Below, piece after piece: positions 23,927 to 32,442 of a stretch of 36,111 bases of DNA. Under the pieces are notes generated by a model. It saw nothing but the letters and a program-made list of their open reading frames with translations. It was not told the origin of the DNA and did no database searches. Numbering within the stretch: the stretch's first letter is position 1; every line of letters begins with the position of its first letter. This stretch comes from Streptococcus pseudopneumoniae (lineage in GTDB: Bacteria; Bacillota; Bacilli; Lactobacillales; Streptococcaceae). The position numbers and the translations under genes are program-made. The stretch spans positions 1 to 36,111 of the forward strand of contig NZ_JVKV01000007.1 in the NCBI RefSeq assembly GCF_001072375.1, written 5' to 3'.

Positions 23927-23956
23927 AAAAAATCATCAAGCTTTAGCCTGATGATT
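23927..23956 (-). terminator. Terminator of the hydrolase gene (minus strand)
   Basis: AATCATCA (23931-23938) / TGATGATT (23949-23956), loop of 10 bases. The A run at 23927-23932 is a T run on the minus strand. Adjacent to, but separate from, the pheT terminator. Confidence 0.8.
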
Positions 23957-24006
23957 GAATCAAATTGACGGGGAAACAACTCCTTTTTAATACTGTTACA
24001 AGATGA

Positions 24007-24912
24007 TCAGACATCGGTATTTTTTGTCATCCAATCAGCTATGAAGTGATAGGTATCGTTTCGATTATTCTCGTTTAGAATTTCGTGACGAGCCTCTTCA
24101 ACTAATCGAAGGCTTACTTTCGAATGTGAAGCCTTTAGGAGTTTTACAAATCTCTCTATACCTTTGCCATTTTCGCCTAGAGGATCTTCTTGTCCCGAAA
24201 TCACGAGAATTGGGAGTTGGGTTGGAATCTCATCGATCACTTGTTTACTCGCTACTTGGTTAGAGAAGTAAAAAATGGATCTGTACATAGGAATAGTAGG
24301 AATAAATTGACAGAATGGATTCTTCAGATAAGCTTGGTTGGATTCTTCATTTTTTGAGAGCCAATCGACAGATGTTTTAGGATTTTTAATAGTTCGATTA
24401 AAGCTATCAGTTGATAGATAAGTCAAGAGTTTACTACGGTGTTTATTCCCTTTTATAAGTCGGATGCATTCTGTTAGTATGAGAGCGAATCGAGTCAGAA
24501 ATTGAGGCTGTTGACCAGTCGCCATGATAATTAAGGCATTGATAGGTGGTTTTCGCTTAGCTACATAATAGCGACACATAAGAGAACCCATAGAATGCCC
24601 TAGAAGGACGATTGGAAGTTCTGGATAGCTTTCTTGAATAAAAGAGGTCACTCTTTCAATATCATCGATGAGTTCCTCGGGAGATTCAGGAAAGACTCCG
24701 AGTTGACTTGGATTTTGAGCAGTATAACCGTGGCCGAGATGATCATGGCCGATAACCGTAAAGCCTTCTTTATTCATGGCTAGAGCAAATTCTTCATATC
24801 GTTCTACGTATTCTACCATGCCATGTACAATCTGAAGAATGGCTTTTGGTTGTTCAGCTTCCCAAATGATTAAGTTATTGTTGTTTGGTTCGAGTTTAAG
24901 TCTTTTTTTCAT
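24007..24912 (-). CDS. Alpha/beta hydrolase, lysophospholipase/monoglyceride lipase-like
   Basis: This is a 301-residue serine hydrolase of the alpha/beta fold, similar to the S33 'serine aminopeptidase' / lysophospholipase group. The oxyanion-side motif V-H-G-M-V-E (residues 29-34) and H-D-H-L-G-H-G (56-62) come first. The nucleophile elbow is GHSMGS with Ser107, and the other triad members are probably Asp243 (SGQEDPLG) and His276 (EARHEIL). Such proteins act on lysophospholipids, monoacylglycerols or small esters. It has no signal peptide, so it is cytoplasmic. The RBS is CAAGGAATC. It is monocistronic, convergent with pheT; no promoter was clear upstream. Confidence 0.9.
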   Translation of the reverse strand: MKKRLKLEPNNNNLIIWEAEQPKAILQIVHGMVEYVERYEEFALAMNKEGFTVIGHDHLGHGYTAQNPSQLGVFPESPEELIDDIERVTSFIQESYPELPIVLLGHSMGSLMCRYYVAKRKPPINALIIMATGQQPQFLTRFALILTECIRLIKGNKHRSKLLTYLSTDSFNRTIKNPKTSVDWLSKNEESNQAYLKNPFCQFIPTIPMYRSIFYFSNQVASKQVIDEIPTQLPILVISGQEDPLGENGKGIERFVKLLKASHSKVSLRLVEEARHEILNENNRNDTYHFIADWMTKNTDV

Positions 24913-25103
24913 ATCAGATTCCTTGCTTATGATAATCTATAGTCTATCAAAAATATACCATAAAATAGCACGATAAGCTAGGCAGAATGATGAAGATTAG
25001 TAGTAACAATTCAGGACTGAAAATGAACATTTGAGGACATAGCCAACGGATTTATCAAGAAATGAGTATAATAAATTTATCACTTAAAATCTGGAGGACT
25101 AAA

Positions 25104-25154
25104 ATGCTTGGTGATAAGCTAATAAAGTTCCTATCCAGAAAATATCCTTCTTGA
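25104..25154 (+). CDS. Possible 16-residue peptide (small ORF)
   Basis: The ATG at 25104 is preceded by the strong ribosome binding site TGGAGGA (25092-25098) and opens 16 codons encoding MLGDKLIKFLSRKYPS, then TGA. A TATAAT box lies about 32 bases upstream of the ATG. The peptide is short, basic (four Lys/Arg excess over one Asp gives a net charge of about +3) and could form an amphipathic helix. It may be a functional peptide, a leader affecting the ABC genes downstream, or the remnant of a lost gene. No homologue is known to me; coding is supported only by the start signals. Confidence 0.35.
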   Translation: MLGDKLIKFLSRKYPS

Positions 25155-25183
25155 AATCAAGATTTAAAAATGTACATAAATCA

Positions 25184-25212
25184 TTGTAAATGCTATCAAA
25201 AAGGAGTATAAT
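25184..25212 (+). promoter_or_regulatory. ABC exporter operon promoter
   Basis: TTGTAA (25184-25189), 17 bp, TATAAT (25207-25212). The RBS GGAGGTG (25229-25235) follows. Confidence 0.82.
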
Positions 25213-25239
25213 GAGTGCAATAAATTTCGGAGGTGGATG

Positions 25240-26133
25240 ATGCTCGAAGTAAGAAATCTAGAGAAAAGTTTTGGGCCTAAGCAAGTTTTGTTTGGTGTTG
25301 ACTTTCAAGCAAGACCAGGGCGTATTTTAGGGCTGGTTGGTAAAAATGGAGCTGGGAAAACAACTATTTTTCACAGTATTTTGAAATTTTTAGACTATCA
25401 AGGGGAGATTGAGCTTGATGGTCAAGACATTCGTCAGGAGACCTATGCTCGCATTGGTTATCTCCCTGAAGAACGCAGTCTTATGCCTAAATTGACAGTC
25501 CTTGAACAAGTTCGTTACTTAGCGACCCTAAAAGGCATGGACACCAAGGAAATCAAAGAAAAACTCCCTCAATGGATGGAAAAACTGGAAGTCAAGGGGA
25601 AACTGACGGACAAGATCAAAAGTCTCTCAAAAGGAAATCAACAGAAGATTCAGTTGATTATTACTTTGATTCATGAACCAGATTTGATTATCCTAGATGA
25701 GCCTTTTAGTGGCTTGGATCCAGTTAATACCGAACTTCTTAAGCGGGTTATCTTGAAAGAAAAAGAACGCGGCGCGACCATTATCTTTTCTGACCATGTC
25801 ATGACCAATGTCGAAGAACTTTGTGATGATATCCTCATGATTCGAGATGGACGTGTGGTCTTGCATGGACCGGTTCAAGAAGTCCGCAATCAATACGGCA
25901 AAACACGACTTTTTGTTTCAAGTGAACGAAGCAAGGAAGAACTGGAGAGTCTTCCTCATGTCAAACAGGTTAGCTTGACCAAGCAAGGTAGCTGGAAGTT
26001 GATTTTAGATGATGAAAGTGCAGGTAGAGAACTCTTCCCAATCTTGACTCAAGGTCAATATATCGCGACGTTTGATCAACAAGCTCCAACAATCGATGAA
26101 ATCTTTAAATTAGAATCAGGGGTGGAAGTATGA
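25240..26133 (+). CDS. ABC transporter ATP-binding protein (NatA/YhaQ-like)
   Basis: This is the ATPase of an ABC-2 type exporter. Its 297 residues include Walker A GKNGAGKT (34-41), the Q-loop region (IGYLPEERSL), the signature LSKGNQQ (128-134) and Walker B LIILDEP (148-154) with catalytic Glu153, followed by the SDHVMTNVEEL switch region. The C-terminal 80 residues form the accessory domain seen in NatA/YhaQ-like exporters. Two adjacent ATGs are possible (25237, 25240); I chose the second because it leaves a usable gap to the RBS. It overlaps the permease gene by ATGA. The exported substrate is unknown; relatives handle Na+, peptides or antibiotics. Confidence 0.93.
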   Translation: MLEVRNLEKSFGPKQVLFGVDFQARPGRILGLVGKNGAGKTTIFHSILKFLDYQGEIELDGQDIRQETYARIGYLPEERSLMPKLTVLEQVRYLATLKGMDTKEIKEKLPQWMEKLEVKGKLTDKIKSLSKGNQQKIQLIITLIHEPDLIILDEPFSGLDPVNTELLKRVILKEKERGATIIFSDHVMTNVEELCDDILMIRDGRVVLHGPVQEVRNQYGKTRLFVSSERSKEELESLPHVKQVSLTKQGSWKLILDDESAGRELFPILTQGQYIATFDQQAPTIDEIFKLESGVEV

Positions 26134-27329
26134 GAAATATGTGGGTTGTAATCAAAGAAACCTATCTAAGACATGTCAAGTCTTGGAGTTTCTTCTTTAT
26201 GGTGATTTCGCCTTTCCTCTTTTTAGGTCTATCTGGAGGAATTGGTGTTCTCCAAGGTTCTTCCTTAGCTCAAAATAGTAAGGTAGCAGTAGTTAGTTCT
26301 GTTCCTCTTGTTACAGAAGAACTTAAATCGACCAATGGTCTTAACTTTGACTATAAGGATGAAGCAAGTGCCCAAGCCGCTATCAAAGATGAGAAAATAA
26401 AAGGTTATCTAACCATTGACCAGGAGAATAGTGTCCTCAAGGCAGTCTATCATGGTGAAACTTCACTAGAGAGTGGCATTAAGTTAGCAGTGACCGCTAA
26501 GTTGAATGAACTCCAATCCCAACTCAACCGTTCAGAAGCAAATTTGTCTCAGGAACAGGAAAAACGCTTGGCTCAAACAATTCAATTCACAGAACAGATT
26601 GATGAAGCCAAGGAAAATAAAAAGATGGTCCAAACCTTTGCGGCTGCAGGACTGGGTTTCTTCCTCTATATGATTTTGATTACTTATGCTAGTGTCACTG
26701 CTCAAGAGGTAGCTAGTGAAAAAGGAACCAAAATCATGGAAGTGGTTTTCTCAAGCATTCGTGCTAGCCATTATTTCTACGCACGCATGATTGCCTTACT
26801 TCTTGTTATTTTGACTCATATTGGTATTTATGTTGTAGGTGGACTTGGAGCTATTTTCTTCTTTAAGGATATGCCTATCTTAGCAAATTCAGGTATTCTA
26901 AATCACTTGGGAGAAGCCTTTTCGATCAATACCTTGTTATTTGTCTTGGTTAGTCTCTTTATGTATGTGGTCTTGGCTGCCTTCTTAGGTTCTATGGTTT
27001 CGCGACCTGAAGATTCTGGTAAGGCCTTATCGCCTTTGATGCTTTTGATTATGGTAGGTTTCATTGGAGTAACTGTATTAGGAACTTCTGGTGATAATTT
27101 AATCTTGAAAATCGGTTCTTACATTCCATTCGTTTCAACCTTCTTTATGCCTTTCAGAACTATCAATGGTTACGCAAATGGACTAGAGGCTTGGATTTCG
27201 CTTGCTATAACGGTTATTTTTGCAGTTACTGCAACAGCTTTTATTGGACGTATGTATGCTAGTTTGGTTCTTCAAACGGATGATTTGGGGATCTGGAAAA
27301 CCTTTAAACGAGCTTTGAGCTATAAATAA
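26130..27329 (+). CDS. ABC-2 type transporter permease (NatB/YhaP-like)
   Basis: This is a 399-residue membrane protein pairing with the ATPase just upstream. One hydrophobic helix lies at about residues 19-40. A large extracytoplasmic loop of about 130 residues follows, with a helical Gln/Glu/Arg-rich part near 125-155. Five or more helices then run from about 175 to the end, a layout typical of ABC-2/NatB permeases. The motif A-S-E-K-G-T-K-I-M-E-V-V near residues 192-203 is characteristic of the family. Translation is coupled by the ATGA overlap. A terminator follows at 27337. Confidence 0.92.
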   Translation: MRNMWVVIKETYLRHVKSWSFFFMVISPFLFLGLSGGIGVLQGSSLAQNSKVAVVSSVPLVTEELKSTNGLNFDYKDEASAQAAIKDEKIKGYLTIDQENSVLKAVYHGETSLESGIKLAVTAKLNELQSQLNRSEANLSQEQEKRLAQTIQFTEQIDEAKENKKMVQTFAAAGLGFFLYMILITYASVTAQEVASEKGTKIMEVVFSSIRASHYFYARMIALLLVILTHIGIYVVGGLGAIFFFKDMPILANSGILNHLGEAFSINTLLFVLVSLFMYVVLAAFLGSMVSRPEDSGKALSPLMLLIMVGFIGVTVLGTSGDNLILKIGSYIPFVSTFFMPFRTINGYANGLEAWISLAITVIFAVTATAFIGRMYASLVLQTDDLGIWKTFKRALSYK

Positions 27330-27336
27330 AGTCACG

Positions 27337-27365
27337 GACCTGTGAGTGTATCTCCCAGGTCTTTT
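27337..27365 (+). terminator. Terminator after the ABC operon
   Basis: GACCTG (27337-27342) / CAGGTC (27356-27361), with inner GAG/CTC pairs after a mismatch, then TTTT (27362-27365). It abuts the BOX element. Confidence 0.78.
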
Positions 27366-27480
27366 ATACTCTTCGAAAATCTCTTCAAACCACGTCAGCG
27401 TCCATCTGCAACCTCAAAACAGTGTTTTGAGCAGCCTGTGGCTAGCTTCCTAGTTTGCTCTTTGATTTTCATTGAGTATT
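27365..27480. repeat. BOX element (shortened)
   Basis: This dispersed repeat is typical of pneumococcus and its relatives. Left end TATACTCTTCGAAAATC (boxA start), ACCACGTCAGCG at 27400-27411, a boxB-like core CAACCTCAAAACAGTGTTTT (27409-27430 region), and the boxC end with GGCTAGCTTCCTAGTTTGCT and GATTTTCATTGAGTAT (27464-27479). The two ends are imperfect inverted repeats. Compared with the BOX consensus I remember, the segment after GTCAGCGTC that matches the CTTGCCGTAG part of boxA is missing and joins directly to boxB, so this copy carries an internal deletion. It can fold as a long hairpin. Confidence 0.85.
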
Positions 27481-27519
27481 AATTAGCTGAAATATTTCAC
27501 ATTTATTTCTCCTAAACCT

Positions 27520-27548
27520 TTGACTATTAGGCAAAATTATCGTACAAT
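27520..27548 (+). promoter_or_regulatory. rpoE promoter
   Basis: TTGACT (27520-27525), 17 bp, TACAAT (27543-27548). Confidence 0.82.
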
Positions 27549-27621
27549 AAAGAGTACATGATAAAATGAGATCAGAGTTTATCCACTCTGGCGTTAGTAG
27601 TAAAAAATGAGGAGAAACGCT

Positions 27622-28197
27622 TTGGAATTAGAAGTATTTGCTGGGCAAGAAAAAAGTGAACTATCTATGATTGAGGTGGCTCGTGCCATCTTGGAACTCC
27701 GTGGTCGTGATCACGAAATGCATTTTAGTGATTTAGTTAATGAAATCCAAAACTATCTCGGTACCTCTAATAGCGATATTCGTGAAGCTTTGCCTTTGTT
27801 CTACACAGAGTTGAACTTTGACGGTAGCTTTATCTCACTTGGAGATAACAAATGGGGTCTTCGTTCATGGTATGGAGTTGATGAAATCGATGAGGAAATC
27901 ATTGCTCTTGAGGAAAGTGATGATGAAGAAGTAGCACCTAAGGCTAAGAAAAAACGTGTCAACGCCTTCATGGATGGTGATGCAGATGCTATTGATTACA
28001 GTGCAGATGATCCAGAAGATGAGGATGCATACGAAGAAGATCCAGCTCTTTCTTATGATGATGAAAATCCAGATGATGAGAAGAATGAAGTGGAAGCCTA
28101 CGATGCTGAAATCAATGAAATCGCCCCAGATGATCTAGATGAAGAAGTCGATCTTAATGAAGAGGACGACGAAGACTCTGAAGAAGAGGAAGAATAA
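27622..28197 (+). CDS. rpoE: RNA polymerase delta subunit
   Basis: RpoE (delta) is a Gram-positive RNA polymerase subunit that speeds recycling and lowers open-complex stability, making promoters more sensitive to the initiating nucleotide. The 191-residue product has the folded HARE-HTH-like N-terminal domain (about 1-90, with [10 protein letters not shown] and W-G-L-R-S-W-Y) followed by a basic stretch K-A-K-K-K-R and a very acidic, disordered tail (over half Asp/Glu). I take TTG at 27622 as the start. The ATG at 27607 would put the ribosome binding site AGGAGA (27610-27615) inside the gene, whereas this site is ideally spaced for the TTG. It is followed by a terminator, then pyrG. Confidence 0.95.
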   Translation: MELEVFAGQEKSELSMIEVARAILELRGRDHEMHFSDLVNEIQNYLGTSNSDIREALPLFYTELNFDGSFISLGDNKWGLRSWYGVDEIDEEIIALEESDDEEVAPKAKKKRVNAFMDGDADAIDYSADDPEDEDAYEEDPALSYDDENPDDEKNEVEAYDAEINEIAPDDLDEEVDLNEEDDEDSEEEEE

Positions 28198-28204
28198 AAA
28201 CAAA

Positions 28205-28265
28205 AAGGTGCTGGAACAGGTATCGGTCGCTTAAGTCTCGATTTCCTAGTCCCAGCCTCTTTTTA
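28205..28265 (+). terminator. Terminator after rpoE
   Basis: A stem between AGGTGCTGGAAC (28206-28217) and GTCCCAGCCTC (about 28249-28259) with inner pairing, followed by TTTTT. Its arms are related to the hairpin at the right end of the window (36072-36099). Confidence 0.75.
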
Positions 28266-28315
28266 GTCTGAATGAGTTTTGCAAGATAGAATGCCAAGTC
28301 AACGATTTGTTCTAT

Positions 28316-28344
28316 TTGACAAATGCTTCATTTTGAGGTAATAT
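28316..28344 (+). promoter_or_regulatory. pyrG promoter
   Basis: TTGACA (28316-28321), 17 bp, TAATAT (28339-28344). The transcript is predicted to start with GGGC at 28352-28355, seven bases after the -10. Confidence 0.82.
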
Positions 28345-28351
28345 ATTGTTC

Positions 28352-28407
28352 GGGCACCTCTTTTAGAGGTCGGAGCTCCCTAGTTATTAGGGAGCTATTT
28401 TTGTTTT
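28352..28407 (+). promoter_or_regulatory. pyrG attenuator with GGGC start
   Basis: The predicted transcript opens GGGC, as in the Bacillus pyrG leader where low CTP makes polymerase stall at the C and add extra G residues that pair with a pyrimidine-rich strand and block termination. Here a small hairpin ACCTCT/AGAGGT (28356-28370) is followed by an intrinsic terminator AGCTCCCTA (28374-28382) / TAGGGAGCT (28388-28396) with a T-rich tail to 28407. The pyrimidine runs CCTCTTTT (28357-28364) and CTCCC (28376-28380) are candidates for pairing with added Gs. The mechanism is by analogy. Confidence 0.78.
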
Positions 28408-28487
28408 TCCAGGAAGCTTTTCTTCTTGGGGTGTAGTTATTGATGAAGGTCTTGTTTCCTCAATCCCCTGTTAGTGAACAAGACCTT
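28408..28487 (+). promoter_or_regulatory. Two hairpins between attenuator and pyrG start
   Basis: CCAGGAAG/CTTCTTGG (about 28409-28429) and a perfect 11-bp stem AAGGTCTTGTT (28446-28456) / AACAAGACCTT (28477-28487) with a 20-base loop. Neither has a T tract. With the promoter, attenuator and RBS, they account for the 313 bases between rpoE and pyrG. Confidence 0.6.
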
Positions 28488-28498
28488 GAGCATTTTAG

Positions 28499-30118
<1,620 letters not shown>

Positions 30119-30124
30119 ATTCAT

Positions 30125-30156
30125 AAAAACCTTTGAGAGTTATCTCAGAGGTTTTT
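30125..30156. terminator. Terminator after pyrG
   Basis: AAAAACCTTTGAGA (30125-30138) pairs with TCTCAGAGGTTTTT (30143-30156), one G-U pair, GTTA loop; A and T tails on both sides. Confidence 0.92.
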
Positions 30157-30179
30157 CCTATATACATTTAGGATATCTC

Positions 30180-30207
30180 TTGCAAAAAAATAACATAGTG
30201 ATATAAT
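30180..30207 (+). promoter_or_regulatory. Choline-binding protein promoter
   Basis: TTGCAA (30180-30185), 16 bp, TATAAT (30202-30207) with an extended -10 TGA. Confidence 0.78.
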
Positions 30208-30236
30208 TAACATGGATAAAAACAGGAGGAAATCTC

Positions 30237-31376
30237 ATGAAAAAAATTACACTGTTTAGTTTGTCTTTAGCAGGTTTAGCTATGCTGGCTCTCCCTCAAT
30301 CTGCCAAGGCTTTTGAGCTACAAGAGGTATGGCGTATTAAGGGGGGTGTTCAATATCTAGATGGCAAAATTCTTCGATTTAACAATGGCCATGACATAGA
30401 TATCAAAGCCTTGGATTTGCCTAAAAACGAAAAAATTGAATGGAAAGTTACTTTAGATGGTCAAGACCAGACTGTCAATTTCCTAGCTCAAGAAGTGGAT
30501 AGATCCAATATTGGTGAAGAAGGACGTTTCCTGAATTTCTACGTACCTTATGGCTATAGAGGGGATATTAAGGTAGAAGCCAAGAGCGGAAATGAAGTAA
30601 AGACCTGGTCCACTAAAGTAGTAGATGATGTATATCATGACGGTGGAAAGAGAGGCTACTACCATATTAAAGAATCAAATGATCAATACACCTATCTTGA
30701 TACCAAATGGGACTATCAAACCAAGACTTACACTGCTACCTTACCAGAAACTGTCAATGGTCAAAAAGTCTATGCTTGGGCAGACGAATATGGTGGTATG
30801 AAACTTGTAAAACCAGGTTCTATCAGTCATTCCTATAAGGGTGAGGGAGCTTTCCGAGAACTTTATCCGATTGTAAAAGCAGAAAGCTGGCTAAAGGTAA
30901 AAAATAATCACGGTGAAACCTGGTACTATCAAAAACAAGGTCAACTAGTTAAAGATGCTTGGATCAATGATCAGGGAACATGGTACTTTATGGATGATGA
31001 AGGGGTTATGTTTAATCAAACATGGCTATACCAAGGTGGCAGCTGGTATGCCTTTAAATCATCAGGAGCTATGATTTCAGCTGATTGGTTATATGATAAC
31101 GGTTCTTGGTATTACCTAAAAGACTCAGGTTCAATGGCGACAGGCTGGCTTAAAGATGGTGGTACTTGGTATTATCTAAAAGACTCAGGTTCAATGGCAA
31201 CAGGCTGGATCAAAGATAAGGGCTCTTGGTATTACCTAAAAGATTCTGGTGCAATGGCAACAGGTTGGGTCAAAGATAATGGTAAGTGGTACTATCTGGC
31301 TTCATCTGGTAATATGCTTAGCAATACACGCACACCAGATGGTTATTATGTAGATGCCAGTGGTGCTTGGAAATAA
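30237..31376 (+). CDS. Secreted choline-binding protein with unknown N-terminal domain
   Basis: This is a 379-residue surface protein. A signal peptide of 25 residues ends with A-K-A. A domain of about 190 residues (26-215) follows that I do not recognise: it has alternating hydrophobic/polar, beta-rich character and many Asp/Tyr/Trp, with no cysteine and no amidase, CHAP or lysozyme motif. From about residue 216 there are seven choline-binding repeats (W-x-x-x-x-G-x-W-Y-Y-L-K-x-S-G-x-M-x-x-x) and a closing N-T-R-T-P-D-G-Y-Y-V-D-A-S-G-A-W-K cap. It should attach non-covalently to phosphocholine on teichoic acids. The RBS is AGGAGGAAAT. It is a single gene between its own promoter and terminators. 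Confidence 0.92.
   Translation: MKKITLFSLSLAGLAMLALPQSAKAFELQEVWRIKGGVQYLDGKILRFNNGHDIDIKALDLPKNEKIEWKVTLDGQDQTVNFLAQEVDRSNIGEEGRFLNFYVPYGYRGDIKVEAKSGNEVKTWSTKVVDDVYHDGGKRGYYHIKESNDQYTYLDTKWDYQTKTYTATLPETVNGQKVYAWADEYGGMKLVKPGSISHSYKGEGAFRELYPIVKAESWLKVKNNHGETWYYQKQGQLVKDAWINDQGTWYFMDDEGVMFNQTWLYQGGSWYAFKSSGAMISADWLYDNGSWYYLKDSGSMATGWLKDGGTWYYLKDSGSMATGWIKDKGSWYYLKDSGAMATGWVKDNGKWYYLASSGNMLSNTRTPDGYYVDASGAWK
31101..31340 (+). repeat. 60-bp tandem repeats in the choline-binding region
   Basis: Four 60-bp units start at 31101, 31161, 31221 and 31281, each encoding one 20-residue repeat. The first three share long identical stretches (for example CTTGGTATTA and AAAAGACTCAGGTTCAATGG), so they arose by recent duplication or are kept alike by gene conversion; the fourth is diverged. 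Confidence 0.9.
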
Positions 31377-31388
31377 ATGTTAAACAGA

Positions 31389-31422
31389 GAAAGTCTACTG
31401 AGGAGGTAGATTTTCTTTTTTT
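31389..31422 (+). terminator. Terminator after the choline-binding protein gene
   Basis: GAAAGTCTAC (31389-31398) / GTAGATTTTC (31406-31415), one G-U pair, seven-base loop, then TTTTTTT (31416-31422). Confidence 0.88.
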
Positions 31423-31443
31423 CATTTTCACAATTATGAAAAT

Positions 31444-31473
31444 CTGGAAAAAGGACATTATTTTTGGTAAGAT
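31444..31473 (+). promoter_or_regulatory. Methyltransferase promoter next to its start codon
   Basis: Extended -10 TGGTAAGAT (31465-31473) with a weak -35-like CTGGAA (31444-31449) at 18 bp. The predicted transcription start coincides with the A of the ATG at 31480. Confidence 0.5.
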
Positions 31474-31479
31474 AAGTGT

Positions 31480-32433
31480 ATGGATTTTGAAAAAATTGAA
31501 CAAGCATATACCTATTTACTAGAAAATGTCCAAATCATTCAAAATGATTTGACGACAAATTTTTACGATGCCTTAATTGAGCAAAATGGAATCTATCTGG
31601 ATGGTCAGACAAATCTGGAAGATGTCAAGAAAAACAATCAAGCTTTAAAACGATTGGCTCTTCGAAAAGAAGAGTGGTTACGAACCTACCAATTCTTATT
31701 AATGAAGGCAGCGCAAACGGAACCTCTTCAGGCCAACCACCAGTTTACACCAGATGCGATTGGTCACTTGATGATTTTTTTGATGGAGCAATTGTGGCCT
31801 GCTAAAGATCTAAGTCTACTAGAATTGGGCTCTGGGATGGGAATTCTGGGTGCTAGCTTTTTAACGTCCATGAACAAAAAGGTAGATTACCTAGGGATTG
31901 AGATAGACGACCTCTTGATTGATTTGGCGGCGAGTATGGCTGAAGTTATGGATCTTCAAATGGGCTTTGTCCAAGGAGATGCAGTACGTCCACAAGTATT
32001 AAAAGAAAGTGATTTTATTGTGAGCGACCTCCCAATTGGCTACTACCCAGACGATCAAATTGCCTCACGTTATCAAGTGGCAGCAAAGGATGAACATACT
32101 TATGCTCATCATCTATTAATGGAGCAATCTCTCAAGTATCTTAAGACGGGAGGTTATGCTATTTTCCTTGCTCCAACAGATCTTTTGACGAGTCCCCAGA
32201 GTGACCTCTTGAAATCCTGGCTGACTGATCAAGCTCAACTAGTCGCTATCATAGCTTTACCAGAGGATCTATTCGCTCAAGGAGCCCAGTCTAAGACCAT
32301 TTTTGTTTTGCAAAAGAAGGTGGGAGAAGGGACAGAGCCCTTTGTTTATCCACTTACTAGCCTTCGGGATCCTGAAATTTTGTTGGAATTTAAGGAAAAT
32401 TTTCAAAATTGGTGTCAAGAACATGAAATCTAG
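31480..32433 (+). CDS. Class I SAM-dependent methyltransferase (ComYH-like, N6-adenine type)
   Basis: This is a 317-residue methyltransferase. A helical N-terminal part (1-105) is followed by the SAM-binding motif I LELGSGMGILG (114-124), an acidic motif II (G-I-E-I-D-D-L), and a motif IV-like DLPIGYYPDD (183-192) standing for the (D/N)PP(Y/F) of amino-methylases. This layout matches the protein that in streptococci lies behind the comG/comY pilus operon and before ackA, often called ComYH; its substrate is unknown. Here ackA follows after 49 bases, but a choline-binding protein gene, not the pilus operon, lies upstream. There is no RBS and the promoter abuts the start codon. In-frame upstream sequence has a stop (TAA 31468), so the start is fixed. 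Confidence 0.85.
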   Translation: MDFEKIEQAYTYLLENVQIIQNDLTTNFYDALIEQNGIYLDGQTNLEDVKKNNQALKRLALRKEEWLRTYQFLLMKAAQTEPLQANHQFTPDAIGHLMIFLMEQLWPAKDLSLLELGSGMGILGASFLTSMNKKVDYLGIEIDDLLIDLAASMAEVMDLQMGFVQGDAVRPQVLKESDFIVSDLPIGYYPDDQIASRYQVAAKDEHTYAHHLLMEQSLKYLKTGGYAIFLAPTDLLTSPQSDLLKSWLTDQAQLVAIIALPEDLFAQGAQSKTIFVLQKKVGEGTEPFVYPLTSLRDPEILLEFKENFQNWCQEHEI

Positions 32434-32442
32434 TATAAATTT

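Larger units (their letters stand above)
24913..25236. other. 324-base spacer with two promoter-like units
   Basis: The spacer lies between the divergent hydrolase and ABC-transporter genes. It holds a TATAAT box at 25067-25072 without a good -35, a possible 16-codon ORF with a strong RBS (25104-25154), and the ABC promoter at 25184-25212. The first unit (GAGTATAATAAATTT, 25064-25078) resembles the second (GAGTATAATGAG...AATAAATTT, 25205-25227), as if a leader had been duplicated. Nothing else was recognised. Confidence 0.5.

Noticed and set aside
24980..25033. Short frame starting ATGATGAAGATT in the spacer before the ABC genes
   Set aside because: No proper ribosome binding site and only about 15 codons; unlike the ORF at 25104 it has no promoter or start signals.
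27365..27480. Insertion sequence remnant in the rpoE upstream region
   Set aside because: The inverted ends and core match a BOX repeat; there is no transposase fragment.
27607..27621. ATG start for rpoE at 27607
   Set aside because: The only good RBS (27610-27615) would be inside the gene; the TTG at 27622 gives the usual delta-subunit N-terminus.
27960..28140. Methionine/aspartate-rich alternative frames within rpoE
   Set aside because: They are shadows of the repetitive acidic GAT/GAA codons of the delta-subunit tail.
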